A stretch of DNA of 64,000 nucleotides from Streptomyces asoensis (GTDB taxonomy: Bacteria > Actinomycetota > Actinomycetes > Streptomycetales > Streptomycetaceae), in contig NZ_CP049838.1 in assembly GCF_013085465.1 (NCBI RefSeq), positions 9,424,001-9,488,000 on the forward strand, read 5' to 3'. The notes beneath the pieces were generated by a model that had not been told where the DNA came from, searched no databases, and saw only the letters and a list, made by a program, of their open reading frames with translations. The position numbers and the translations under genes were made by a program. Position 1 is the stretch's first letter. Each line of letters starts with the position of its first letter. Shown here one piece after another: positions 17,476 to 26,637 of this stretch.

Positions 17476-18297
17476 GTGTCGGATTCCACCTCCCAGACCA
17501 CCGCGACCGCCGGGGGACCCGGCCGGATCGACACGTCCAAGCCGCACTCGGCCCGGTTCTGGAACTACTTCGTCGGCGGCAAGGACAACTACGAGGTCGA
17601 CCGGGAGATCGGCGACCACATCAAGGAGATCTTCCCCGGCCTCGTCGACGTGGCGGTCACCAGCCGGCACTTCCTGGGGCGTGCGGTGCGCTATCTCGCC
17701 GACGAGCAGGGCATCCGCCAGTTCCTGGACGTGGGCACCGGTCTGCCCACCGCCGACAACACGCACCAGGTGGCACAGCGGGTGGCCCCGGACGCCAGGA
17801 TCGTGTACGTCGACAACGACCCCGTCGTCCTGGCCCATGCGAACGCCCTGCTGACGAGCACGCCGGAAGGCAGGACCGCCTATCTGGACGCGGACCTGTA
17901 CGACCCGGAAGCCGTGCTGGAAGCCGCCGCGGGGACGCTGGACCTCTCCCGGCCGGTCGCACTGATGATCCTCAACACGCTCGGCCACGTCGGCGACTAC
18001 GAGCAGGCACGCGACCTGGTCCGGCGGCTCATGGCGGGTCTCCCCTCGGGCAGCCACCTGGTGATCAGCGACAGCACGGCCACCAGCGAGGGCATGATCG
18101 CCGCGTCGGAGGCGTACAACGCGAGCGGTGCCGTGCCGTACCACGTGCGCGCCATCGAGGAGATCGGCGGCTTCTTCGACGGGCTGGAACTGGTGGAGCC
18201 AGGGATCGTCCAGGTGACGAAGTGGCGTGCGCACCTCGATGATTCGGCCAACTTCGCCGCCGTCGACGCCTACTGCGGCGTGGGACGCAAGCCGTAG
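17476..18297 (+). CDS. DUF574-type SAM-dependent methyltransferase
   Basis: The 273-residue protein matches the actinobacterial family of S-adenosyl methyltransferases formerly called DUF574: the N-terminal signature HSARFWNYFVGGKDNYEVD (residues 24-42), the SAM-binding loop FLDVGTGLPT (83-92), VYVDNDPVVLAHA and a late YHVRAIEEIGGFFDGLELVEPG segment. Streptomycetes carry many copies. Substrates are mostly unknown, and some lie in regulatory or antibiotic loci. GTG is taken as the start because AGGAGG lies eight bases upstream. An upstream in-frame ATG would lack a ribosome binding site. Confidence 0.88.
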   Translation: MSDSTSQTTATAGGPGRIDTSKPHSARFWNYFVGGKDNYEVDREIGDHIKEIFPGLVDVAVTSRHFLGRAVRYLADEQGIRQFLDVGTGLPTADNTHQVAQRVAPDARIVYVDNDPVVLAHANALLTSTPEGRTAYLDADLYDPEAVLEAAAGTLDLSRPVALMILNTLGHVGDYEQARDLVRRLMAGLPSGSHLVISDSTATSEGMIAASEAYNASGAVPYHVRAIEEIGGFFDGLELVEPGIVQVTKWRAHLDDSANFAAVDAYCGVGRKP

Positions 18298-18320
18298 CAG
18301 TCCGGCCGGCCCCGGGGCAT

Positions 18321-18342
18321 CGGCCCCGGATCACCGGGGCCG
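18321..18342 (+). terminator. GC-rich hairpin after the methyltransferase
   Basis: CGGCCCCGG-ATCA-CCGGGGCCG forms a perfect 9-bp stem with a 4-base loop, 24 bases after the stop. No T run follows, as is common for Streptomyces terminators. Confidence 0.65.
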
Positions 18343-18396
18343 GGAGCCCGCCGGGGCCGCCTGTCCACCTCGCGCGTCGGCCCGGATACTGGGGGC

Positions 18397-18717
18397 ATGG
18401 GATTCGCCGTCTTCATGACCCTGCCCGGGCTGGTCATCCTGCTGACCGCGGTGGCCTTCGCCGACCAGCTGCTTCTCCACGCCGGGCGGGCCGGACTGCT
18501 GCCCTGGCGCAACAGCGCCCGGCAGGGCCAGATATCGGCGACCGGGTTCGAACAGCTCCACGCGAGCTTCTCGCCGGGAAAGCAGAACGAGCTCAAGGAG
18601 CGCCGGTCGGCGCTGGTGATGCGGGACGACGAGGAGGACGGCGCGCCCCCGAACCGGACGACGGTGGACCTGGACGGCGGAGTCGCGGTCGTCCGGTTGC
18701 CCCAGGCCGACCGCTAG
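18397..18717 (+). CDS. Small membrane-anchored hypothetical protein
   Basis: The 106-residue protein has one N-terminal transmembrane helix (MGFAVFMTLPGLVILLTAVAF). A cytoplasmic part with ISATGFEQLHASFSPGKQNELKE follows, then an acidic to neutral tail. The SATGFxELHA..F pattern recurs in small Streptomyces proteins that I believe are grouped as DUF6191, but this is from memory and unverified. Its function is unknown. It is followed by a convergent membrane protein gene. Confidence 0.7.
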   Translation: MGFAVFMTLPGLVILLTAVAFADQLLLHAGRAGLLPWRNSARQGQISATGFEQLHASFSPGKQNELKERRSALVMRDDEEDGAPPNRTTVDLDGGVAVVRLPQADR

Positions 18718-18777
18718 CCGTACGGCCCGGCTCACGACCGACCGCGAGCGTCCGGCTCCCGCGGACAATCCCGCAGC

Positions 18778-19143
18778 TCAGCCGCTGTGCCGGTCCCTGG
18801 AGAGCAGCCACCGCCACCGTTGGCGTTCCGTGACGAGGGTGATGGCCACCAGGAGAGACACGAGGACTGCCGCGTAGGTGGGCCATACCCACCATGCGGA
18901 GATCGCGGCAGCGGCGAGTTGGAGCAGCACGAGCAGGATCGTGACCGTGCCCGAGACAGGGATGATCACCTGTGTCTTGTCCCCCGGGGTCGAGAAGACG
19001 GTCGGCAGGCCGATCAGTACCACCACGGCCAGGACGGCGTACAGCCACGAGTACGTGGACAAGGCCCACGGGGTGGCCACCCAGGCGACGAGTTCCGAGG
19101 CGAAGCGCAGGACGGATGCGATGCGGTCGTCCGGTCTTTCCAT
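18778..19143 (-). CDS. Small multi-pass membrane protein (YrdB/DUF2568-like)
   Basis: The 121-residue product has four hydrophobic segments: LRFASELVAWVATPW, WLYAVLAVVVLIGLPTVF, ILLVLLQLAAAAISAWWVW and YAAVLVSLLVAITLV. The pattern resembles the DUF2568/YrdB group of membrane proteins of unknown role. The start at 19143 is preferred over 19194 because GGGGG stands five bases upstream. It appears monocistronic. Confidence 0.7.
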   Translation of the reverse strand: MERPDDRIASVLRFASELVAWVATPWALSTYSWLYAVLAVVVLIGLPTVFSTPGDKTQVIIPVSGTVTILLVLLQLAAAAISAWWVWPTYAAVLVSLLVAITLVTERQRWRWLLSRDRHSG

Positions 19144-19157
19144 GTAAGCCCCCAGGC

Positions 19158-19319
19158 TGTGCCGACCACCAGCGGGAGATCCTACGACGCGCACTGTCGT
19201 ACCGGGACGACTCCGGGAGCCGCTGGGTCACCGCCACCGGTGAGGCGCCCGTCCACGTCGGCCGTTCCGCCGCCGACATCGAGCTCGCCGGCACCGTCAA
19301 GGTCGAACAGCTCCGGTAG
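19158..19319 (+). other. Possible coding remnant without a start
   Basis: A plus-strand frame ending at 19319 has strong GC third-position bias and reads like a protein tail (SRWVTATGEAPVHVGRSAAD, then IELAGTVKVEQLR). It runs into the antisense of the membrane protein gene and has no credible start or ribosome binding site. It may be the 3' end of a lost gene. I do not recognise the family. Confidence 0.25.
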
Positions 19320-19346
19320 CTCCGGTAGCTCCGGTAGTTCCGGTCG
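19311..19346. repeat. Four tandem copies of a 9-bp unit
   Basis: CTCCGGTAG is repeated three times and then a variant TTCCGGTCG follows. The array sits at the end of the putative coding remnant, and its first unit contains that frame's TAG. It is in phase with codons, as expected for replication slippage. The rest of the 380-base gap before the GH15 gene shows nothing else convincing. Confidence 0.8.
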
Positions 19347-19525
19347 AGAACGCCGGTCACCGGCCACCGCGGGAGCGGGCGCAGGTCCTCGACGACCTGG
19401 TGCCGGCCGGCCCGACCGGGGATCGGTGACCCGCGGCCCGACGTGCCGGGGCGCGGGTGCGGCGCAATCCTTGTGGTGGCGGACGCGGTCCGGCCGGAAC
19501 GTCGGAGCAGGCCGAAAGGATCACC

Positions 19526-21349
19526 ATGCGCCGCTATCCCCCCATCGCGGACCACGGGCTGGTCGGAGACCTCCAGACGGCCGCCCTCATCTCGTCCGAC
19601 GGAGTGGTCGACTGGTTCTGCGCCCCCCGCTTCGATTCGCCGAGTCTCTTCGCCGCGCTGCTGGACCACGAGCGGGGCGGTCACTTCGCCGTCACGGTCG
19701 ACGGGGCGGACGTCACCACCCGCCAGCTGTACCTGGCCGACACCGCCGTCCTGATCACCCGCTTCCTCACCCCCGACGGGGTCGGCGAGGTCGTCGACTT
19801 CATGCCGGTCGAGCGTCCGGAGACCGCGACCGACCGGCACCGGCTGGTCCGGGTCATGCGGGTGACGCGCGGCCGGGTCCGTTTCGCGCTGGCCTGCCGC
19901 CCGCGCTTCGACTACGGCCGCGCCGTCCACCGCCTCGACCTGCGCCCGGACAGCGCACACTTCTCGGGCCCGGGCACCGACGCGTTCCTGCGGAGCGCGG
20001 GGCCGGTGACCCTGGAGCGGGACGGCGAGGACGTCCGGGGCGCCGTCGAGCTGGGCCACGGTGGGCGGGCCGCCGTCGTCCTGACCGTGTGCGCGACGGG
20101 AGCCGACCCGCCCGCCCCACCGACCGTCGAGAGCCTGCGGGCGGACTTCGACGGCACCCGGGGCTTCTGGTACCGCTGGCTCAGCCGCAGCCACTACCGG
20201 GGGCGCTGGCAGGACATGGTGAACCGGTCCGCGATCACCCTGAAGCTGCTCACCTACGCCCCCACCGGCGCCCCCGTCGCGGCGGCGACGACCGGCCTGC
20301 CCGAACAGCCCGGCGGAGAACGCAACTGGGACTACCGCTACACCTGGGTGCGGGACGCCTCCCTCTCGATGCAGGCCCTGCTCGGCCTGGGCTTCACCGA
20401 CGAGGCTCTCGCCTTCCGGCACTGGCTCGGGGAGCGCGTGCGCGACGGCCGCACGGTCACCGGCGAACCCCTCCAGATCATGTACCGGATCGACGGCGAC
20501 CCCCACCTCGCCGAGGAGACCCTCGACCACTTCGAGGGCTACCGCGGTTCGGCCCCCGTCCGTGTCGGCAACGGCGCCGCCGACCAGCTCCAGCTCGACA
20601 TCTACGGCGAGGCGGTGCACGCCCTCACCCGCACCGACGACCTCGTCCACGGCGCGGGCTACGACGGGTGGCTGGGCCTGGCCGGGCTGCTGGACTGGCT
20701 CAAGGAGAACTGGGACCGCCCCGACGAGGGCATCTGGGAGACCCGTGGCGGCCGGCAGGACTTCACCTACAGCCGCCTGATGTGCTGGACGGCCTTCGAC
20801 CGCGGCATCCGCCTCGCGAGGGACTTCGCCCGCCCCGCCGACCTGACCGGCTGGACCGCCGCCCGTGACGCCATCCTGCGCCAGGTGATGGAACGCGGCT
20901 GGAGCCGGCGGCGCGAGGCGTTCGTCCAGCACTACGGCAGCGAGGTCCTGGACGCCTCCCTCCTGCTGATGCCGGCGGTCGGCTTCATCACGCCGCGCGA
21001 TCCGCGCTGGCTGTCCACCCTCGACGCCATGGAGCGGGAACTCGTCTCCGACAGCCTGGTCTACCGCTACGACCCGGCCGCCTCGCCCGACGGCCTGCGC
21101 GGCAGCGAGGGCACCTTCTCGCTGTGCAGCTTCCTGTACGTCGACGCCCTCGCCCGAGCGGGCCGCGTCGACCAGGCCCGGTACGCCTTCGACAAGATGC
21201 TCACCTACGCCAACCACGTCGGCCTCTTCGCCGAGGAGATCGGTCCCACCGGCGAACAACTCGGCAACTTCCCGCAGGCGTTCACCCACCTCGCCCTGAT
21301 CGGTTCCGCCCTTGCCCTCGACGAGGAACTGGCGCGGGCGCAGCGCTGA
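19526..21349 (+). CDS. GH15 family glycosidase (glucoamylase/trehalase-like)
   Basis: The 607-residue cytoplasmic protein starts MRRYPPIADHGLVGDLQTAA, the typical opening of bacterial GH15-like enzymes. It has an N-terminal beta-sandwich and an (alpha/alpha)6 barrel with NWDYRYTWVRDASLSMQALL. The general acid region is EGIWETRGG, and the general base region is GSEGTFSLCSFLYVDALARAG. Family members release glucose from alpha-glucans or hydrolyse trehalose; sequence alone does not decide which. AAAGGA stands six bases upstream of the chosen ATG. It is a single-gene unit, convergent with a broken amidohydrolase gene. Confidence 0.88.
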   Translation: MRRYPPIADHGLVGDLQTAALISSDGVVDWFCAPRFDSPSLFAALLDHERGGHFAVTVDGADVTTRQLYLADTAVLITRFLTPDGVGEVVDFMPVERPETATDRHRLVRVMRVTRGRVRFALACRPRFDYGRAVHRLDLRPDSAHFSGPGTDAFLRSAGPVTLERDGEDVRGAVELGHGGRAAVVLTVCATGADPPAPPTVESLRADFDGTRGFWYRWLSRSHYRGRWQDMVNRSAITLKLLTYAPTGAPVAAATTGLPEQPGGERNWDYRYTWVRDASLSMQALLGLGFTDEALAFRHWLGERVRDGRTVTGEPLQIMYRIDGDPHLAEETLDHFEGYRGSAPVRVGNGAADQLQLDIYGEAVHALTRTDDLVHGAGYDGWLGLAGLLDWLKENWDRPDEGIWETRGGRQDFTYSRLMCWTAFDRGIRLARDFARPADLTGWTAARDAILRQVMERGWSRRREAFVQHYGSEVLDASLLLMPAVGFITPRDPRWLSTLDAMERELVSDSLVYRYDPAASPDGLRGSEGTFSLCSFLYVDALARAGRVDQARYAFDKMLTYANHVGLFAEEIGPTGEQLGNFPQAFTHLALIGSALALDEELARAQR

Positions 21350-21398
21350 GCCGCCGTCGCGGAGGCACTCCCCGGTGAAGGCGCTCGCAGGGGAGCCC

Positions 21399-22527
21399 TC
21401 AGTCGGTTCCGGGTTGGACGATCTTGAAGAAGAGGCGGGCGCCGGCGCGCTGTGCGGACCGGCGCAGGCGCACCGGGAGCGGACGGGCGGCCACCGGCGC
21501 GGGGGCGGTGCCGGCCAGCCGGGGGAACAGCGCCTCCGCGTTGGCGCGGTTGACGGCCGCGCGGGTGCCGGAGTCGACGCCGCTGTCGAGGCCGTTGGCG
21601 AAGTACTGGCCGGCGGGCATCGGCGCGAAGGGTCAGTCGCTGCCGAACAGGACGTGTCCGGGGCGGGCGAAGGCGAGCAGAGTGGGCAGGGCGGCGGGGC
21701 TGGAGGACAGCGCGGTGTCGTAGTGGAAGCCGCGCAGGTCGTCGAGGATGTCGAGAGGGCTGCGTCCGATGTCGGCTGCGATGGCGACGGCCATGCGGTG
21801 GGAGGCGTAGGGCACGAAACCGCCGGCGTGGCTGAGGACGAACCGGATGTTCGGGTGGCGGCGCGGGACGCCGTTGCGTACGAGGAGGTAGGCGGCGCGG
21901 GTGGCGTCCAGGAGGAAGTCGGCGGCGAACGGCGGGATGCCGTCGACGGCGGGGGCCGGGAGATCGGCGGGGTGGACGAACACGACGGCACCGTGCTCGT
22001 CGAGGACCCGCCACAGCGCGTCCTGGCCGCCGGCGCCCAGGTAGCTGCCCCGGTTGTTGGCGAGCAGGGTCACCCCGTCCGCGCCGAGCCCGGTCAGGGC
22101 GCGCCCGGCCTCCACCGCCGACGCGTGGACGTCGGGCATGGGCAGCGTGGCGAACCAGCCGAACCGGCCCGGGGTGTGCGGCGGGAAGAGCGGCGGAGAA
22201 GTCGTTGAGGCGCCGGGCCAGGCCCGCGGCCTCGCCGGGGTCGGTGAGGAAACCCGCCCCGGGAGTGGAGACGGAGAGGATCGCCGTTTCGGTGCCCAGC
22301 AGATCCATCAGCTCCAGCGCCGCCTCGGGACTCCAGTCGGGCAGCGCGCGGCCGCCCGCTTCGGCGATACCCGCCCTGGCGAGGACGTCCCGGTAGAGCG
22401 ACGGGACGAGGTGCTGGTGGACGTCGATCCTCCGCCTCGGCGCGCGCTCCCTCGCCCGCCCGGAGAAGACCGTCCCGGCTCTCAGCGGTGCGGGCATCCC
22501 CGACGACTGACCCGCACGGCCGAACAC
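21399..22527 (-). pseudogene. Amidohydrolase (metal-dependent TIM-barrel), frameshifted and nonsense-mutated
   Basis: Three reading pieces together make one amidohydrolase-2 protein. The N-terminal piece carries the metal motif IDVHQHLVPSLYRD. The middle piece (22139-21633) has LSHAGGFVPYASHRM and ends at FGSD. The tail (from about 21632) begins PFAPMPAGQYFANGL. The second break is a TGA (21635-21633) exactly where the family has Trp in GSDWPFAP. The first break is an extra base in the CCC run at 22168-22170; removing it restores HPGRFGWFATLPMPDV. Two independent lesions argue for a decayed gene rather than a single sequencing error. Intact relatives are decarboxylase-like hydrolases. Confidence 0.8.
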
Positions 22528-22700
22528 GCCCTCCCTGCCCGAGCGGCGGCGTCCGGGCCGGGAGAAGCGACCGTCGGGCCCCGATCCACTCGGCGAGGGT
22601 GCGCACGTGATCGTCCGGAACGGCCGCTACAGCAAGAGAGGCACCCGGGTGGACCTCTCCCGAGGAGGCCTACGCGCCCGTACGGCGTAACGTCGTCCTT

Positions 22701-24833
22701 GTGGACCTGACGGCTGCCGGTCTCGTGTCCCGTGTCGTACGCGAGCTCGGTTCCCGAGCGGACGAGCTGATCGCCGAGGTGGAGAGCGGCCTGCGGCGGG
22801 AGCTTCCCGAGCTGTGGGACGACCCCGGCATCGCGCGTATAGCGGCGGAGAACATCGCCGACCACATCGCCGCCGGGCTCTTCGGCCTCGAGCACGCCAT
22901 CGAGCCGGGCCTGATCGAACCACCGCCGGCGGACGTGGACCGCGCGCGCCGGCTGGCCCGGCACGGCACCCCTCTCGGCACGATGCTGCGGGCCTTCCGG
23001 CTGGCGCAGGCCGTCGTCCTCGACCGGCTGCTCGCGGAGATGCCCCGGTTCACCGAAGACGCCGAGCTGGTCAGCGCGGCCACACGGCACGTGATCGCCA
23101 CGGCGGCCGCGTACGTGGACCGCACCTCGGAGCAGGGCGTCATCGCGTTCCAGGAGGAGCGGGACCGCCGGCTGCAATGGCGGCTGTCGATGGTGAACGA
23201 GGCGGGCGTACGCATCGGCACCACCCTGGACATCGCCCGCACCACGCAGGAGCTGGCCGATCACGCCGTCGAGTACTTCGCCGACCTGGTCACCGTCGAC
23301 CTGCTCGACGCCGCGCTGCACGGCCACGAATTCCCGAGCGAAGGCCCCCTCGTACTGCGCCGGACCGCACGGGCATCAGTGGCCGACGACGGTCCGGAAC
23401 CTGGCGCCGCACCGCAGGAGCTCCACATCTGCCCGGACGGGTCGCCCGAGGCTCGCGCCCTGGTCACCGGGCAGCCCGCCAAGCACCACGGTGACACGGC
23501 CGCCGCCGACGCCCCTCGCGTCCATTCCGCCCTGGTCGTGCCGCTGCGCGCCCGCGGCGCCACGCTGGGCGTCGCCCGGTTCTGCCGGCACCGCAACCCC
23601 GTCCTCTACGACGACGAGGACCTGCTCCTCGCCCAGGAGATCACCGCCCGGGCGGCCGTCGCCGTCGACAACGCCCGCCGCTACAGCTACGCCCGCGCCA
23701 CCGCCCTCGCCCTCCAGCGCAGCCTGCTCCCGCGCGGTGCGCCGCGGCAGTCCGCGGTCGAGGTCGCCTACCGCTACCTTCCCGCGGGCGACCAGGTCGG
23801 CGTGGGCGGCGACTGGTACGACGTCATCCCGCTGTCCGGCGCCCGGGTCGCCCTCGTGGTGGGCGACGTGGTCGGGCACGGCATCCACGCCGCCGCCACC
23901 ATGGGCCGTCTGCGGACCGCCGTACGCACCCTGGCCGACATCGACCTGCCGCCCGACGAACTCCTCACGCACCTCGACGACATCGTCCTGCGTCCGTCCG
24001 GCGAAGCCTCCGACGACGTGGACGGCGAAGCCGCCGGGGACATGGGCGCCACCTGCCTGTACGCCGTCTACGACCCCGTCTCCCGCCGCTTCACCCTGGC
24101 CCGCGCGGGACATGTGCCGCCCGCCCTGGTGACCCCGGACGGAACGGTCGAGATCCTGGATCTGCCGCCCGGCCCGCCACTCGGCCTGGGCGGCCTGCCG
24201 TTCGAGGCTGCGGAGCTCGAACTCCCCGAAGGCAGCCTCCTCGCCCTCTACACCGACGGCCTGGTCGAGTCCCGCGACCACGACGTCGACGCCGGCCTCG
24301 CCACGCTGCGCCACGCCCTCGCCCAGCCGGCGCCCTCCCTGGAGGCGATCTGCGACAACGTCATCGAGGCCCTGCTGCCGCACCGGCCGGACGACGACGT
24401 CGCCCTGCTCCTGGCCCGTACCCACGCCCTGGGCGCCGGCCAGGTCGCCACCTGGGACCTCGCCGCCGAACCCGCCGCCGTCGCCCGGGCCCGCTCGGAC
24501 GTCTCCCGACAGCTGAGCGAGTGGGGCCTCGAGGAACTCGACTTCACCGCCGAGCTGGTCGTCAGCGAACTGGTCACCAACGCCATCCGCTACGGCCGAC
24601 CCCCCATCCGGCTGCGCCTCATCCACGACCGCGCCCTCCTGTGCGAGGTCTCCGACGGCAGCAGCACCACCCCTCACCTGCGCCGGGCCCGCGTCTTCGA
24701 CGAAGGCGGCCGAGGCCTGCTCCTGGTCGCCCAGCTCGCCGAACACTGGGGAACCCGCCACGCCCGCCGCGGCAAGACGGTCTGGGCCGAACTGAGCGAC
24801 ACCGCCGAACTCCCGCTGCTCGCCTTCACCTAG
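22701..24833 (+). CDS. Multidomain PP2C phosphatase: RsbRD-like N domain, GAF, SpoIIE, HATPase
   Basis: The 710-residue protein has four parts. A helical N-terminal domain (about 1-155) resembles the RsbRD/PucR-type sensor. A GAF domain (about 175-335) follows. The PP2C/SpoIIE phosphatase (about 345-565) has GDWYDVIPL with D371, GDVVGHGIHA, YTDGLVESRD and DDVALLLAR. A C-terminal RsbW-like histidine-kinase ATPase domain (about 585-705) has the N-box VVSELVTNAIRYG and GRGLLLVAQLAEHWG. Such hybrids combine switch phosphatase and anti-sigma kinase activity and probably tune a sigma factor or antagonist. GTG is the likely start. Confidence 0.88.
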   Translation: MDLTAAGLVSRVVRELGSRADELIAEVESGLRRELPELWDDPGIARIAAENIADHIAAGLFGLEHAIEPGLIEPPPADVDRARRLARHGTPLGTMLRAFRLAQAVVLDRLLAEMPRFTEDAELVSAATRHVIATAAAYVDRTSEQGVIAFQEERDRRLQWRLSMVNEAGVRIGTTLDIARTTQELADHAVEYFADLVTVDLLDAALHGHEFPSEGPLVLRRTARASVADDGPEPGAAPQELHICPDGSPEARALVTGQPAKHHGDTAAADAPRVHSALVVPLRARGATLGVARFCRHRNPVLYDDEDLLLAQEITARAAVAVDNARRYSYARATALALQRSLLPRGAPRQSAVEVAYRYLPAGDQVGVGGDWYDVIPLSGARVALVVGDVVGHGIHAAATMGRLRTAVRTLADIDLPPDELLTHLDDIVLRPSGEASDDVDGEAAGDMGATCLYAVYDPVSRRFTLARAGHVPPALVTPDGTVEILDLPPGPPLGLGGLPFEAAELELPEGSLLALYTDGLVESRDHDVDAGLATLRHALAQPAPSLEAICDNVIEALLPHRPDDDVALLLARTHALGAGQVATWDLAAEPAAVARARSDVSRQLSEWGLEELDFTAELVVSELVTNAIRYGRPPIRLRLIHDRALLCEVSDGSSTTPHLRRARVFDEGGRGLLLVAQLAEHWGTRHARRGKTVWAELSDTAELPLLAFT

Positions 24834-24841
24834 GGCACGCA

Positions 24842-25462
24842 TCAGCGGCGGCGCGCCCGGAACAGAGCGTGACCGCCCTCGCCCTCGGGCACGAACTCCT
24901 CCTGCTCGACCACCATCCCGGCCCGAGCGATCCAGCCCCGATACGTCGCGACGTCCGCGTGGCTCCACCACATGGGGGTCCCACCACCGAGCCAGTCCTC
25001 ATCGACACCGGTCCAGGCCCGATGGCCGGTGGTGCCCAGGAACCAACCGCCCGGTCGCAACCATCCGGCGACCTTCCGGAGCAACGGAAGCTGTTCGTCG
25101 AGCGGAATGTGGATCAGTGCGTAGAACGAGACGACCGCGTCGAAGGAGGCCGGCCCGAAGTCCACCGCCGTGGCGTCGGCATGGATGAACTCGGCCTGCG
25201 GCACGCGCTCCCGAGCCCTGCGGATCTGCACCTCACTGATGTCCACGCCCGTGACACGGTGACCTGCGGCCGCCAGGTCACGTGCGACGGGGACCCCACT
25301 TCCGCACCCGAGGTCCAGCACGGTGCCGCCTGCCGGGACACGACGGGACAGTTCGCGGATCCATGGCCGGTACTTCGTCTCCGCGCCGTACGTCTCGTCG
25401 TAGCGGAGGGAGAGCGCGTCATACCCGCGCCGGACCAGCTCTTTGGGATCTTCGATGTCCAC
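24842..25462 (-). CDS. Class I SAM-dependent methyltransferase
   Basis: The 206-residue protein has the SAM-binding motif I VLDLGCGSGVPVARDLAA (about 43-60), motif II VTGVDISEVQIRRAR, and the later FDAVVSFYALIHIP and LRPGGWFLGTTG motifs of the methyltransferase-11 fold. The substrate is unknown. GTG at 25462 is preferred because the longer frame adds an Arg/Pro-rich segment unlike the family. The ribosome binding site is weak. It converges on the large phosphatase gene with only eight bases between. Confidence 0.82.
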   Translation of the reverse strand: MDIEDPKELVRRGYDALSLRYDETYGAETKYRPWIRELSRRVPAGGTVLDLGCGSGVPVARDLAAAGHRVTGVDISEVQIRRARERVPQAEFIHADATAVDFGPASFDAVVSFYALIHIPLDEQLPLLRKVAGWLRPGGWFLGTTGHRAWTGVDEDWLGGGTPMWWSHADVATYRGWIARAGMVVEQEEFVPEGEGGHALFRARRR

Positions 25463-25635
25463 GCCGGTGCACGCTAGCCGCGCCCGGTGAGGAGTCGCGA
25501 GTGGTTTTCCCCGAGGGCGACAAGGCGGTGTGTGCGGCCCCACGAGCGCGTGGGCTCGCCTCTCCCGATAGAACCTCCCGGACCTGGGCACACGCTCGAT
25601 GATCTTCGTTGTCGTACTCGGGAGGACGCACCGTC

Positions 25636-26481
25636 ATGGCCGTACCGCCACACGTTCCGCAGCCCGCGCGTAGTCCGCGTCGGTTCGAACTTCGTTCCAC
25701 GGCCGTGTACTTCGTGCTGCTCGCCATCCTGCTGACCCTGCTGGGCACGGTCGCCCGTACCGCCATGGCCGCGGCGGAGCGCCGTCCCGGCTGGGCCGTC
25801 TCGCTCGTGCTCGTCGGTGCTGCCGCTGTCGTCGCCGCCGGACGGCGCAGGTTCTCGGCGGCGAGGCTCGCACGCCGTGCCGCGAAGTCCTTGGAGGCGG
25901 CCACGGAGACGGTGGTCGAGGCTCTCGAGACCGCGCCACCCGCTGTTGCTTCGGGGCCGGCCGTGCCGCGGGCGGAGTTTGTCGGTGGGGGACTCGACGT
26001 GGAACCGACGATCCCGCTCGGTCAGCCCCTCGGTCAGATCTCCGAGCACCCTCTCGACGACGTGTCGGCCGACACCGAGGAGATCGGTTACGAGGAGCTG
26101 GACCCCTACGAGTTCGAGCAGGCGATAGCCGAGCTGTGCCGGCGCGACGGCTGCACCGAGGTGGAGGTCGTCGGCGGGGCCGGCGATCTGGGCGCCGATG
26201 TCGTGGCGAGGACACCGGACGGACGTGTGCTCGTCATCCAGTGCAAGCGGTACAGCGATACCAACCGTGTCGGTTCCCAGGACATGCAGCGCTTCGGCGG
26301 GACGTGCTTCGCCGTGCACGGGGCCGAGGTCGCGGCGGTCGTCACCACCGGCGACTTCACGGCGCCCGCCGTCGAGTACGCGCGGCAATGCGGCATCGTG
26401 TGCGTGGACGGCGAGGACCTTGGGCGTTGGCAGGACGCGGCGGGTCCGAGGCCGTGGGAGCCGGAGTTCGTGGCGGGCTGA
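25636..26481 (+). CDS. Membrane-anchored Mrr-type restriction endonuclease-like protein
   Basis: The 281-residue product has two N-terminal transmembrane helices (AVYFVLLAILLTLLGTVA and WAVSLVLVGAAAVVAAG). A linker follows, then a C-terminal Mrr_cat/PD-(D/E)xK domain (about 158-270) with the core GDLGADVVARTPDGRVLVIQ followed by CKRY. The Asp and the QxK pair are the expected metal-binding and catalytic residues. Soluble relatives cut foreign or methylated DNA. Membrane-tethered forms are widespread in actinobacteria with unclear roles. GGAGG lies ten bases before the ATG. Confidence 0.82.
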   Translation: MAVPPHVPQPARSPRRFELRSTAVYFVLLAILLTLLGTVARTAMAAAERRPGWAVSLVLVGAAAVVAAGRRRFSAARLARRAAKSLEAATETVVEALETAPPAVASGPAVPRAEFVGGGLDVEPTIPLGQPLGQISEHPLDDVSADTEEIGYEELDPYEFEQAIAELCRRDGCTEVEVVGGAGDLGADVVARTPDGRVLVIQCKRYSDTNRVGSQDMQRFGGTCFAVHGAEVAAVVTTGDFTAPAVEYARQCGIVCVDGEDLGRWQDAAGPRPWEPEFVAG

Positions 26482-26534
26482 ACCGGTGACCGTCGAGAAG
26501 ATCCGGGTGTGCGGCGAGAGAGGCGGCGGGCAGT

Positions 26535-26592
26535 GCGCGAAGAAGCGGGCGAAGAGGCGGGCGAAGAGGCGGGCGAAGAAGCGGGCGAACGA
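26535..26592. repeat. 12-bp tandem repeat rich in GCGAAG
   Basis: GCGGGCGAAGAG or a one-base variant occurs four times in a row (26545-26592), preceded by a partial copy (26535-26544). It lies in the 156-base gap between the nuclease and hydrolase genes. If the hydrolase began at the GTG at 26509, the array would encode an EEAG repeat, which is unlikely to be real. Confidence 0.8.
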
Positions 26593-26637
26593 GCGGTCGG
26601 GGAAGCGGGCGGAGACGGAGGAGGCGTTGCGGGGAGC

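Noticed and set aside
18593..21991. 1132-residue minus-strand frame opposite the GH15 gene
   Set aside because: It runs across four unrelated genes in the opposite sense, with proline- and arginine-rich segments and no domain.
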